Part shown: one piece after another, positions 8,910-15,938 of the stretch
Numbering within the stretch: position 1 is the first letter of the stretch
Layout: each line of letters starts with the position of its first letter
Assembly (NCBI GenBank): GCA_041746855.1
Contig: JBGTGG010000485.1
Coordinates: 1-37,924, forward strand
Source: JBGTGG01 sp041746855
GTDB taxonomy: Bacteria; Bacteroidota; Bacteroidia; Cytophagales; Cyclobacteriaceae
Length of the DNA stretch: 37,924 nucleotides
Direction of reading: 5' to 3'
Notes under the pieces: model-generated
Databases searched by the model: none
Told to the model about the DNA's origin: nothing
What the model saw: only the letters and a program-made list of their open reading frames with translations
Made by a program: the position numbers and the translations under genes

Positions 8910-8920
8910 ACCCCGGCACC

Positions 8921-9463
8921 ATGCAAAAGAAACTCATCCTTGATTCTGACCTGCTCGACATTACGATAAGTCGCCTTTGCCAACAACTTATTGAAAACCA
9001 CAACGATTTTAAGAATACAGTCATTCTCGGGATGCAACCCCGCGGGATTTACCTTGCAGAGATCATCCACGAGAAATTAGAAAAATCCACAAAATCAAAA
9101 ATTCCGCTTGGTTATCTGGATGCAACCTTTTACCGCGATGATTTCCGCAGACGGGACACACCGGCAAAAGCAAACGAAATGCGCGTTCCTTTTGTGATTG
9201 AGGAAAAAAGTGTGGTATTGGTAGATGATGTGCTCTTTACCGGCAGAACCATTCGTGCTGCGCTAGATGCAATGATCGCCTTTGGAAGGCCTTCGAAAGT
9301 TGAATTGTTGGTGCTTATCGATCGAAAACACAATCGCGATTTACCAATTGAAGCAAACTATATTGGCAAGGTTGTAAATACAATGGCAACGCAACGTGTG
9401 TTGGTAGAATTGCAAGCGCAAGGACATAAACAAAACAAAATCTGGTTGATCAATAAGGGCTAA
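8921..9463 (+). CDS. pyrR: PyrR-type uracil phosphoribosyltransferase / pyrimidine regulator
   Basis: With the ATG at 8921 (MQKKLILDSD) the protein is 180 aa, the standard PyrR length. The frame is open upstream to 8867, but that extension is not conserved-looking and covers the promoter-like element. The type-I PRTase signature is intact: VVLVDDVLFTGRTIRAAL, with the Asp pair at 102-103. The N-terminal block (ILGMQPRGIYLA) and DATFYRDDF also fit PyrR. In Firmicutes, PyrR binds pyr mRNA in a UMP-dependent manner and has weak uracil PRTase activity. No RNA target is visible here, so the regulatory role is inferred from family membership only. pyrB starts 3 bp after the stop, so the two form an operon. 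Confidence 0.93.
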   Translation: MQKKLILDSDLLDITISRLCQQLIENHNDFKNTVILGMQPRGIYLAEIIHEKLEKSTKSKIPLGYLDATFYRDDFRRRDTPAKANEMRVPFVIEEKSVVLVDDVLFTGRTIRAALDAMIAFGRPSKVELLVLIDRKHNRDLPIEANYIGKVVNTMATQRVLVELQAQGHKQNKIWLINKG

Positions 9464-9466
9464 TAC

Positions 9467-10393
9467 ATGTCGAAACTCAGTCAAAAACACCTGCTCGGAA
9501 TTAAAAACATCACAAAAGAAGACATTGAATTAATTTTTGAAACGGCCGCCAATTTTAAAGAAGTAATCAACCGCCCCATTAAAAAAGTTCCTTCCTTACG
9601 CGACATTACCATTGCCAATGTTTTTTTTGAAAATTCCACGCGTACACGGTTGTCATTTGAACTTGCCGAAAAAAGACTATCGGCAGACACCGTTAATTTT
9701 TCAGCTTCTACCAGCTCGGTAAAAAAAGGCGAAACACTTTTGGATACCGTGAACAATATCCTGGCCATGAAAGTGGATATGGTGGTGATGCGACACGCAA
9801 GCGCAGGAGCGCCACATTTCCTCGCAAAACATATTGATGCCAACATCATCAATGCGGGGGATGGCACACACGAGCATCCAACGCAAGCATTGCTTGATGC
9901 ATTTTCGATACGTGAAAAATTAGGAGACCTTAAGAACAAAAAAATTGCCATCATTGGTGATATCCTCCACTCTCGTGTAGCACTTTCAAATATTTTTGCA
10001 CTTACCAAATTAGGAGCAAAAGTGATGGTCTGTGGACCTCCAACCTTAATTCCGAAATATATCGCAAGTTTAGGGGTAATCGTTGAACACGACATACACA
10101 AAGCCATTCAGTGGTGCGATGTTGCAAATGTGTTGCGCATTCAACTTGAACGCCAACAAATAAAATATTTTCCTTCGCTCCGGGAATATTCCATCTATTA
10201 CGGAATATCAAAAAAATTATTGGACACCAGAAAAGATCAAATCCTGGTGATGCACCCCGGCCCTATCAACCGAGGTGTTGAATTGAACAGCGATGTAGCC
10301 GATTCCCATCATTCTATTATCCTCAATCAAGTTGAAAATGGTGTGGCCATCAGAATGGCTGTTTTATACTTATTGGCGGGCACTGCTACTTAG
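9467..10393 (+). CDS. pyrB: Aspartate carbamoyltransferase, catalytic chain
   Basis: This enzyme condenses carbamoyl phosphate with aspartate, the committed step of de novo pyrimidine synthesis, in the cytoplasm. At 308 aa it matches the catalytic-chain length. The carbamoyl-phosphate motif STRTR is at residues 57-61 (FENSTRTRLSFE), HPTQALLD at 137-144, and HPGPINRGVE near 263. The block SSVKKGETLLDT includes the Lys that reaches into the neighbouring active site. It lies 3 bp downstream of pyrR and is co-transcribed with it. No pyrI regulatory subunit is present in the window. Confidence 0.97.
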   Translation: MSKLSQKHLLGIKNITKEDIELIFETAANFKEVINRPIKKVPSLRDITIANVFFENSTRTRLSFELAEKRLSADTVNFSASTSSVKKGETLLDTVNNILAMKVDMVVMRHASAGAPHFLAKHIDANIINAGDGTHEHPTQALLDAFSIREKLGDLKNKKIAIIGDILHSRVALSNIFALTKLGAKVMVCGPPTLIPKYIASLGVIVEHDIHKAIQWCDVANVLRIQLERQQIKYFPSLREYSIYYGISKKLLDTRKDQILVMHPGPINRGVELNSDVADSHHSIILNQVENGVAIRMAVLYLLAGTAT

Positions 10394-10422
10394 CCAAGAA
10401 CTTTCCAGAAGTCTAATTTTGT

Positions 10423-10430
10423 TACCTTTG
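10423..10430 (+). promoter_or_regulatory. Putative -7 element of the CBS-like gene
   Basis: TACCTTTG (10423-10430) matches TAnnTTTG. It overlaps by position with a second match just upstream, TAATTTTG (10414-10421). Neither has a clear TTG at the -33 distance. The ATG is at 10454. Confidence 0.4.
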
Positions 10431-10453
10431 CTTACGCTTTAAAATAGAATTAC

Positions 10454-11827
10454 ATGCATTACAATTCCATCATTGAAACCATCGGAAATACACCCATGGT
10501 CAAGTTGAATAAACTGACAAAGGGAATTAAAGGAACGGTACTGGTGAAAGTTGAATACTTCAATCCGGGAAACTCGACCAAAGATCGGATGGCTTTAAAG
10601 ATGGTGGAAGATGCCGAAGAAGCAGGCGTGCTAAAACCTGGTGGAACCATCATCGAAGGTACTTCCGGCAATACAGGAATGGGATTAGCACTGGCGGCTG
10701 CCGCAAAAGGATACAAATGCATTTTTACAATGGCCGATAAACAATCACAGGAAAAAATCAATATCCTGCGTGCTGTGGGTGCGGAAGTGATTGTTTGTCC
10801 AACAAATGTGGAACCTGAAGACCCACGCTCGTACTACTCCATTGCAAAAAAATTGAACAAGGAAATTCCAAATTCATTTTATCCCAACCAATACGATAAC
10901 CCTTCCAATGCAAAGGCACATTACCTTTCTACCGGACCAGAAATTTGGGAACAAACAGAAGGTAAGATCACGCATTATGTAGCGACTGTTGGTACAGGAG
11001 GATCGATGTGTGGAACGTCAAGATTTCTAAAAGAAAAGAACAAGAACATTGTTTCTGTTGGAATTGATACCTATGGTTCCGTCTTCAAAAAATACAAAGA
11101 AACAGGGGAGTTTGATGAGAAGGAAATCTATCCTTATTTAACAGAAGGATTTGGCGAAGACATCCTTCCAAAAAATGTAGACTTCGATGCGATTGATACT
11201 TTCATCAAAGTTACGGATAAAGACGGAGCTGTAATGGCCAGAAAGTTATCACGCGAAGAAGGTCTGTTTGTTGGTTGGTCGAGTGGTTCTGCGGTACATG
11301 GTGCTTTGGAATATGCACGGGAAAACCTGAAAGAAGGAGACACGATGGTTATTTTACTTCCGGATCATGGAACACGCTACCTGGCGAAAGTGTACAATGA
11401 CCAATGGATGAAAGACCATGGTTTTCTCGAAACCCATTCGTTCGGTTCCGCAAAAGATATTATTGAAAACAGAAACGGAAAAGGTGGGTTGATAACTGTT
11501 GGTAAAAATGCAAGTATCAAAGAAGCAATCGCTATACTAAGCAAAGAAGGAGTCGATCAAATTCCGGTAGTAGAGGATGATAATTTTATCGGAAGCATCG
11601 GATCCTCCAGCTTGCTTGACAAAATGATTCAAGACCCGGAATTCCAAAACAAAAAAGTAGGTGATGTGATGGATCAGCCCATGCTTTTTGTTGCCCCTGA
11701 TAGCACACTTGATGTGCTCTCATCCTTATTAAACAAAGACAATAAAGCTGTTTTAGTGCGCGATGAAAACCACAACGTCCACATCATCACACAGCACGAT
11801 GTGTTAAGCGCGATCGCTGTTAAGTAA
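10454..11827 (+). CDS. Cystathionine beta-synthase-like PLP enzyme with CBS-domain pair
   Basis: This 457-aa protein has an N-terminal fold-type II PLP domain: IGNTPMVKLNKL, then NPGNSTKDRMALKM with the PLP-binding Lys43, then the phosphate-cradle GTSGNTGMG. The C-terminal part, about 345-457, is a tandem CBS (Bateman) module, seen as VGKNASIKEAIAIL, QIPVVEDD and VGDVMDQP. This layout matches cystathionine beta-synthase (serine + homocysteine to cystathionine). The N-terminal heme domain of animal CBS is absent. Cysteine-synthase activity is an alternative, since the catalytic core is shared with CysK. The Bateman module suggests allosteric control by an adenosyl ligand such as AdoMet or AMP. 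The next gene begins 19 bp downstream and may be co-transcribed. Confidence 0.88.
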   Translation: MHYNSIIETIGNTPMVKLNKLTKGIKGTVLVKVEYFNPGNSTKDRMALKMVEDAEEAGVLKPGGTIIEGTSGNTGMGLALAAAAKGYKCIFTMADKQSQEKINILRAVGAEVIVCPTNVEPEDPRSYYSIAKKLNKEIPNSFYPNQYDNPSNAKAHYLSTGPEIWEQTEGKITHYVATVGTGGSMCGTSRFLKEKNKNIVSVGIDTYGSVFKKYKETGEFDEKEIYPYLTEGFGEDILPKNVDFDAIDTFIKVTDKDGAVMARKLSREEGLFVGWSSGSAVHGALEYARENLKEGDTMVILLPDHGTRYLAKVYNDQWMKDHGFLETHSFGSAKDIIENRNGKGGLITVGKNASIKEAIAILSKEGVDQIPVVEDDNFIGSIGSSSLLDKMIQDPEFQNKKVGDVMDQPMLFVAPDSTLDVLSSLLNKDNKAVLVRDENHNVHIITQHDVLSAIAVK

Positions 11828-11846
11828 GAACTAAATTTCTAAAAAC

Positions 11847-13364
11847 ATGAAAAGGGTCATTATTCTTTTCATCCTATGCATCCCATTTGCTGGGCGTGGT
11901 CAATCACTGCTTTCGGATTCGCTCATCACGATTCTAAATAGCAGAAAGCTTGACTCGGTTGAAATCGATCAATTTAATGAACTGGCTAATACTTTCTTAA
12001 AAGATAATCCTGTAAAATCAAGGGAGCTGGCAACAATTTTGATAGACATCAATACTTCTCCATACTCACGTGGAAAAGCAAGATCGCTAACTATTTTAGG
12101 CAACTCGTATTGGAGCGAAGGAGCATACGAGTTTGCACTCCAGTATTATTTACAATCGGCACGTGCGTATCAAAATGTAAACGATAGCCTTGGATTAGGA
12201 AGGACTTATAACAATATCGGAGAAGTTTATAAAAAATTAAACGATTACAAAAAATCCCTAGAGTATTTAACCGCATCCCTCTCCCTGAAAAAGAATAAAG
12301 CTCCAATTTCACTTTATAACATTGGGGAGCTTTACCTGTTCATGGGTGATTATGAAAAAGCAAAAAATTATTTTCGCCAATCGCTCGCATTGGCCAATAC
12401 CTTAGAAGATAACCGGGCGATTGCTTATTGCTCTTGGGGACTGGGGAAAATAAAAACAATTGAACAGAGTTATGATGAAGCCATTCAATTATTCCATCAA
12501 TCGCTCTCCATGTGGGAAGAATTAGGGGAAATCAGGTCTATTATTCAACTTCATCAAGAGATTGGAACTGCGTACACCTTACAAAAGAACTTTTTAAATG
12601 CTAAATCCAGTTTAGAAAAATCAACCAGCATGATTGCCGGCATCAATGTTCCTGATTTAAAATTGAAAAATTATTTTCTTGCTTATAAAATTGATTCAGC
12701 GCAAGGAAATCTTTCGACTGCGCTTAGCTCATTGCTTCAATACAACCTTTTGAAGGACAGTATTTACACGCTACAGAAGGCGGATCAAATTTCGAAGCTA
12801 CAGACCATATATGAAACAGAGGTTCGTGCCAGGGAAAATCAGGACCTCCGTTACCAACAAACGCTGAATAATTCCCAATTAAAAAATCAGCGGACTATTA
12901 TTATTATAATTTCAATGGGCTTGTTACTTGCTGCAACGATGGCTGTACTTCTATTCCGTCAGCAAAAACAGATACTTCTTTCCAATATAAAATTGTCAGA
13001 AAAAAACGAGAAGATCATCCACCAAAATGAAGCCATTCAAAATCAGGCGGCAGAACTAAAAAACCTGAATCTTCAACTACAGGACTTAAACAAAAACCTT
13101 GAAACCAGAATTCAGGAACGCACCCAACAGCTGTACCTGCAAAATCAAAAACTCACCGATTACACTTTTCTAAACGCTCATAAGTTACGTGCTCCGGTAG
13201 CAACAATTTTAGGGCTTATCAATTTGATCCCCCGCCTACCTGCTGCTGAGGTACCGGAAGCAATTGCACATTTAAAAAACTGTGGGGAACATTTAGACAG
13301 CGTAGTCCGCGAACTGGGTGCAGACCTTGAAGGAGGAATAATCGATAGTAATGAACAAAATTAA
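11847..13364 (+). CDS. TPR transmembrane protein ending in a DHp (HisKA-like) domain, without HATPase
   Basis: This 505-aa protein has a signal peptide (MKRVIILFILCIPFAGRGQ), TPR repeats over about residues 60-280, a transmembrane helix at about 349-371 (TIIIIISMGLLLAATMAVLL) and a Gln/Asn-rich coiled coil to about 430. It ends with a helix pair carrying FLNAHKLRAPVATILGLINL, where His445 sits at the phospho-acceptor position of a DHp domain. Only about 60 residues follow, so the ATP-binding domain with its N, G1 and G2 boxes is missing. This is not a visible frameshift: the stop overlaps the convergent gene at 13361, leaving no room for a remnant. It may be a phosphotransfer protein, a partner of another kinase, or a pseudokinase. 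Compare the complete TPR kinase at 1171-3198. Confidence 0.85.
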   Translation: MKRVIILFILCIPFAGRGQSLLSDSLITILNSRKLDSVEIDQFNELANTFLKDNPVKSRELATILIDINTSPYSRGKARSLTILGNSYWSEGAYEFALQYYLQSARAYQNVNDSLGLGRTYNNIGEVYKKLNDYKKSLEYLTASLSLKKNKAPISLYNIGELYLFMGDYEKAKNYFRQSLALANTLEDNRAIAYCSWGLGKIKTIEQSYDEAIQLFHQSLSMWEELGEIRSIIQLHQEIGTAYTLQKNFLNAKSSLEKSTSMIAGINVPDLKLKNYFLAYKIDSAQGNLSTALSSLLQYNLLKDSIYTLQKADQISKLQTIYETEVRARENQDLRYQQTLNNSQLKNQRTIIIIISMGLLLAATMAVLLFRQQKQILLSNIKLSEKNEKIIHQNEAIQNQAAELKNLNLQLQDLNKNLETRIQERTQQLYLQNQKLTDYTFLNAHKLRAPVATILGLINLIPRLPAAEVPEAIAHLKNCGEHLDSVVRELGADLEGGIIDSNEQN

Positions 13365-14563
13365 TTACGGGTAATCTCTACCTCCACCCGATCATTTGCC
13401 CCTGAAAGTAGACTTCCTTTGCCATGAACCATTTGCGAGGCTCCATCACCACGCACAGAAATCCGATTATCACTTACCCCATTCTCTACTAAATATTTTT
13501 TCACGGATTCTGCACGGTGCCGTGACAATTCCTTTGCTGTTGTTCTGTAGCGCTTATTGCCTTTATCAATCGCAAACAAATTCGTACTGGTTCCCAACGT
13601 TATTACATCCCGCTTCTCTCCTCCATTGGTGTGGCCATGGATGCGGATGTGGTAGGAAGGGTTTTCTTTCATCATCGCAACTAGTTCATCGAGCTCATCA
13701 ACAGATGCTGGTGTCATTATAGAAGCATTCTTCAAAAAATCCACGCGGTCCATTTCTACGTAGTCGCCTTTACGAACCCGCACTAAAGGCAAGGCAATAA
13801 CGGTGTCGGATTGGAGCTGATCGTACTCGATTTCAGTTTCGTATTCCCGGAACCCAACTACTGAACAATAGAGATACCATTTTCCATCTTTATTGGAAGG
13901 TGGTATTACATAGACTTTATCATTGCTCTTGAACCCTCTATATTGGTTTGACTTAGAAGCTTCTTGCAATCTGACTAGTCCGTTCACAATTTCTCCACTC
14001 TCGCTATTCAGGGTTTTAAAAACGAGGGGTTTCCCTGCCGGGGTTGGAGCTACAGGCTCTTCTACTACAGGCTCTTCTACTTCTTCAACAACTTCTTCCT
14101 CAATAATTTCTTCCTCCACTATAGCAGGTTCTCGTGTAGTGGTGGAAGATTTTGGTGCAAGGTCAGTGCTTTCAATATCATCCATTAAAGTTCCCGAACC
14201 AGGATTTTGGTCGATATTGGCAAACTGTGCAACATCACCTTCCTCTAGCGCTCCATTGAATACCCAACAATCCCTAAAAAGTTCTTTCGTACGCACATCA
14301 TTGGCATATGTAAAAGCTTCCTTTTTATTTGAAGATGAGAAAACATATACATAGTACACGTCCCGCATTTCGTTCTTTCCTATTTTAGAATCGAAGTTTA
14401 AGGCGATAGCCCTACGGTTAAACCGTTCAGCATTCTCCTTAATCGCGAAACTGCCGATTACAGCATAATACTTTAGTGAATTATCTTGTGCAAATACTGT
14501 TGAAGGTGTATTAACAAATGCAATACAGATAAATAGCAGCGAATAAAAAAACTTTAGCTTCAT
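13361..14563 (-). CDS. SPOR-OmpA family envelope protein (copy 1)
   Basis: The ATG at 14563 gives a signal peptide (MKLKFFYSLLFICIAF, cleaved near VFAQ); the frame is open five codons further upstream. Three parts are visible. The first is an N-terminal SPOR-like domain (YYAVIGSFAIKENAERF, ending DCWVFNG) that could bind denuded glycan. Next comes an acidic, Pro/Val-rich linker at about 145-180. A beta-sandwich-like middle then leads to a C-terminal OmpA-like domain with IRIHGHTNGG and LSRHRAESVKKYLVENGV. The usual peptidoglycan-anchoring GHTD is GHTN, and about 30 residues separate it from LSxxRA, where fewer than ten are usual. It is probably a periplasmic peptidoglycan-associated protein. 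Its stop overlaps the convergent gene by 4 bp. It is a tandem paralogue of the gene at 14613. Confidence 0.87.
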   Translation of the reverse strand: MKLKFFYSLLFICIAFVNTPSTVFAQDNSLKYYAVIGSFAIKENAERFNRRAIALNFDSKIGKNEMRDVYYVYVFSSSNKKEAFTYANDVRTKELFRDCWVFNGALEEGDVAQFANIDQNPGSGTLMDDIESTDLAPKSSTTTREPAIVEEEIIEEEVVEEVEEPVVEEPVAPTPAGKPLVFKTLNSESGEIVNGLVRLQEASKSNQYRGFKSNDKVYVIPPSNKDGKWYLYCSVVGFREYETEIEYDQLQSDTVIALPLVRVRKGDYVEMDRVDFLKNASIMTPASVDELDELVAMMKENPSYHIRIHGHTNGGEKRDVITLGTSTNLFAIDKGNKRYRTTAKELSRHRAESVKKYLVENGVSDNRISVRGDGASQMVHGKGSLLSGANDRVEVEITRN

Positions 14564-14612
14564 ATGTTGTGGGTCCATCGAAGCCTAAGTTATAAAATAT
14601 TTTACATAGGTC

Positions 14613-15845
14613 TTATTTATCTTCCAAGATTTCAATCTCAACGCGTACATTTTCTTGTGCACGTGTTGCATGTTTATCGTGAAGTGGACGCTTTCCGCCC
14701 CAGGCCTTGATATCCATACGCTTCTCAGGGATACCATTTGCGATCAAGTATTCCTTAATAACCTCAGCGCGTTCACCGGAAAGTTTCTTTGCAGAACCCA
14801 TATCCTCCTTGGTATTTGTCAATGAAAAGAAATTCTCCGAATCTTTTCCCATCGAAATAATTTTACCTGCAGCGCCACCATTCGTATGGCCGTGGATTCT
14901 TATTTTGTACTTATCATTTTCTTTTAACATCTCCAGCAAACTGTTCACTTCAAACCGGGATTCGGGGCGCATTATTGCTGCATCTTTAAAAAAATACACA
15001 TTGTACATTACTGCTATATCCCCCTTCTGCAAACGTGCAAGCTCAAAGGGAACCACAACATTATTGCTTTCATCGATTTGAATAACTTCAGATTCTGTAG
15101 GATCATCAAAAACAACATCGCGTTGTGCTTTTCGATAACCAAAAACTTCACACACAATTGAAATTTTTCCCGACTTGCTTTTGGGTGTTGTAATCCGTAC
15201 CGGTGTGTTTCCTGTAAACGTCCCCATTTTTCTGGACCGGTCTGTATCGATAACTTCAACATCACCATCAATTTGATTTCCATCCACCGCCCGAAAAATT
15301 TTAAATAAAAAACTGGTGCCCGCTTCGCCATCATCAAATTCTGCCGACTGATTTGGTGTCAATGAGGTCTCTGCAATTTCTTCAATTATAGTTTCATCCG
15401 TTCCTTCCTGCTCCACCATTACCGGTGTGTCTTCCACACGAATAGTTGAAATCGTTTGCTTATTTTCTGCATCGATATCAATTCCTGCATTGGCAATACC
15501 GGGTTCCATTTTTCCAAGAAGTCCAGAGTATACCCATGTATCCGTGAATTCAGAATTGCTACGCAAACCCATTGCAGCCTGAATGGCCAGTTCACGATCT
15601 TCTGTGCTCAGCACATACACATAATAAAGATTGCGGTTGGGATTTATTTGAAACTTTGCGTCCATCTCCAATGCTTTCGCATGATTGGTAAAACGAACCG
15701 CGTTCTTTTGATAGGAAAAAGCCCCAATGACTACGTAATTAGGGGACTGACCGGAATTGGGCTGCAGGTAGTGTCCAAACCCGGTTGAGGGCAAAGACGC
15801 TGCTAGAAAAATGCCCACCAGTGCAAAAAATCTGAATGTCTTCAT
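14613..15845 (-). CDS. SPOR-OmpA family envelope protein (copy 2)
   Basis: The ATG at 15845 is preferred to the upstream one at 15866, because MKTFRFFALVGIFLAASLP is a compact signal peptide. The layout matches copy 1: a SPOR-like N-terminus (NYVVIGAFSYQKNAVRF, ending DTWVYSG), an acidic linker, a beta-rich middle (KIFRAVDGNQIDGDVEV) and an OmpA-like C-terminus (IRIHGHTNGG, LSGERAEVIKEYL, RAQENVRVEIEI). It again has GHTN in place of GHTD and a 30-residue stretch before LSxxRA. A promoter lies upstream, and copy 1 follows after 49 bp, so the pair is probably one operon. A periplasmic, peptidoglycan-linked role is inferred from the domains; it was not recognised as a named protein. Confidence 0.87.
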   Translation of the reverse strand: MKTFRFFALVGIFLAASLPSTGFGHYLQPNSGQSPNYVVIGAFSYQKNAVRFTNHAKALEMDAKFQINPNRNLYYVYVLSTEDRELAIQAAMGLRSNSEFTDTWVYSGLLGKMEPGIANAGIDIDAENKQTISTIRVEDTPVMVEQEGTDETIIEEIAETSLTPNQSAEFDDGEAGTSFLFKIFRAVDGNQIDGDVEVIDTDRSRKMGTFTGNTPVRITTPKSKSGKISIVCEVFGYRKAQRDVVFDDPTESEVIQIDESNNVVVPFELARLQKGDIAVMYNVYFFKDAAIMRPESRFEVNSLLEMLKENDKYKIRIHGHTNGGAAGKIISMGKDSENFFSLTNTKEDMGSAKKLSGERAEVIKEYLIANGIPEKRMDIKAWGGKRPLHDKHATRAQENVRVEIEILEDK

Positions 15846-15903
15846 AGCACCAATAAGTTTGTTCAATTCATTGAATAGTATCTTTATATAGTAAAGAATT
15901 AAA

Positions 15904-15935
15904 CAAATATATATAAATCATTACATATCAGTCAA
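15904..15935 (-). promoter_or_regulatory. Promoter of the SPOR-OmpA pair (TTG-N21-TAnnTTTG)
   Basis: On the minus strand, TTG (15935-15933) is followed after 21 bp by TATATTTG (15911-15904), matching the Bacteroidota consensus. It lies just after the pbpC stop, about 59 bp before the preferred ATG. Confidence 0.6.
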
Positions 15936-15938
15936 TTA

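Noticed and set aside
8867..8920. Upstream extension of pyrR to 8867
   Set aside because: The extra 18 residues cover the TATCTTTG element and have no PyrR similarity; ATG 8921 gives the normal family length.
9481..10107. 208-codon open frame on the minus strand inside pyrB
   Set aside because: It is antisense to a complete pyrB with all catalytic motifs; the translation has no recognisable features.
13923..14354. 143-codon open frame on the plus strand opposite the SPOR-OmpA gene
   Set aside because: It is Ser/Thr-rich because it mirrors the Glu/Val/Pro-rich linker of the real minus-strand gene; no start context or domain.
14593..14604. Perfect palindrome TAAAATATTTTA between the two SPOR-OmpA genes
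   Set aside because: Pure A/T palindrome in a short AT-rich gap; expected by chance and without a loop or T run.
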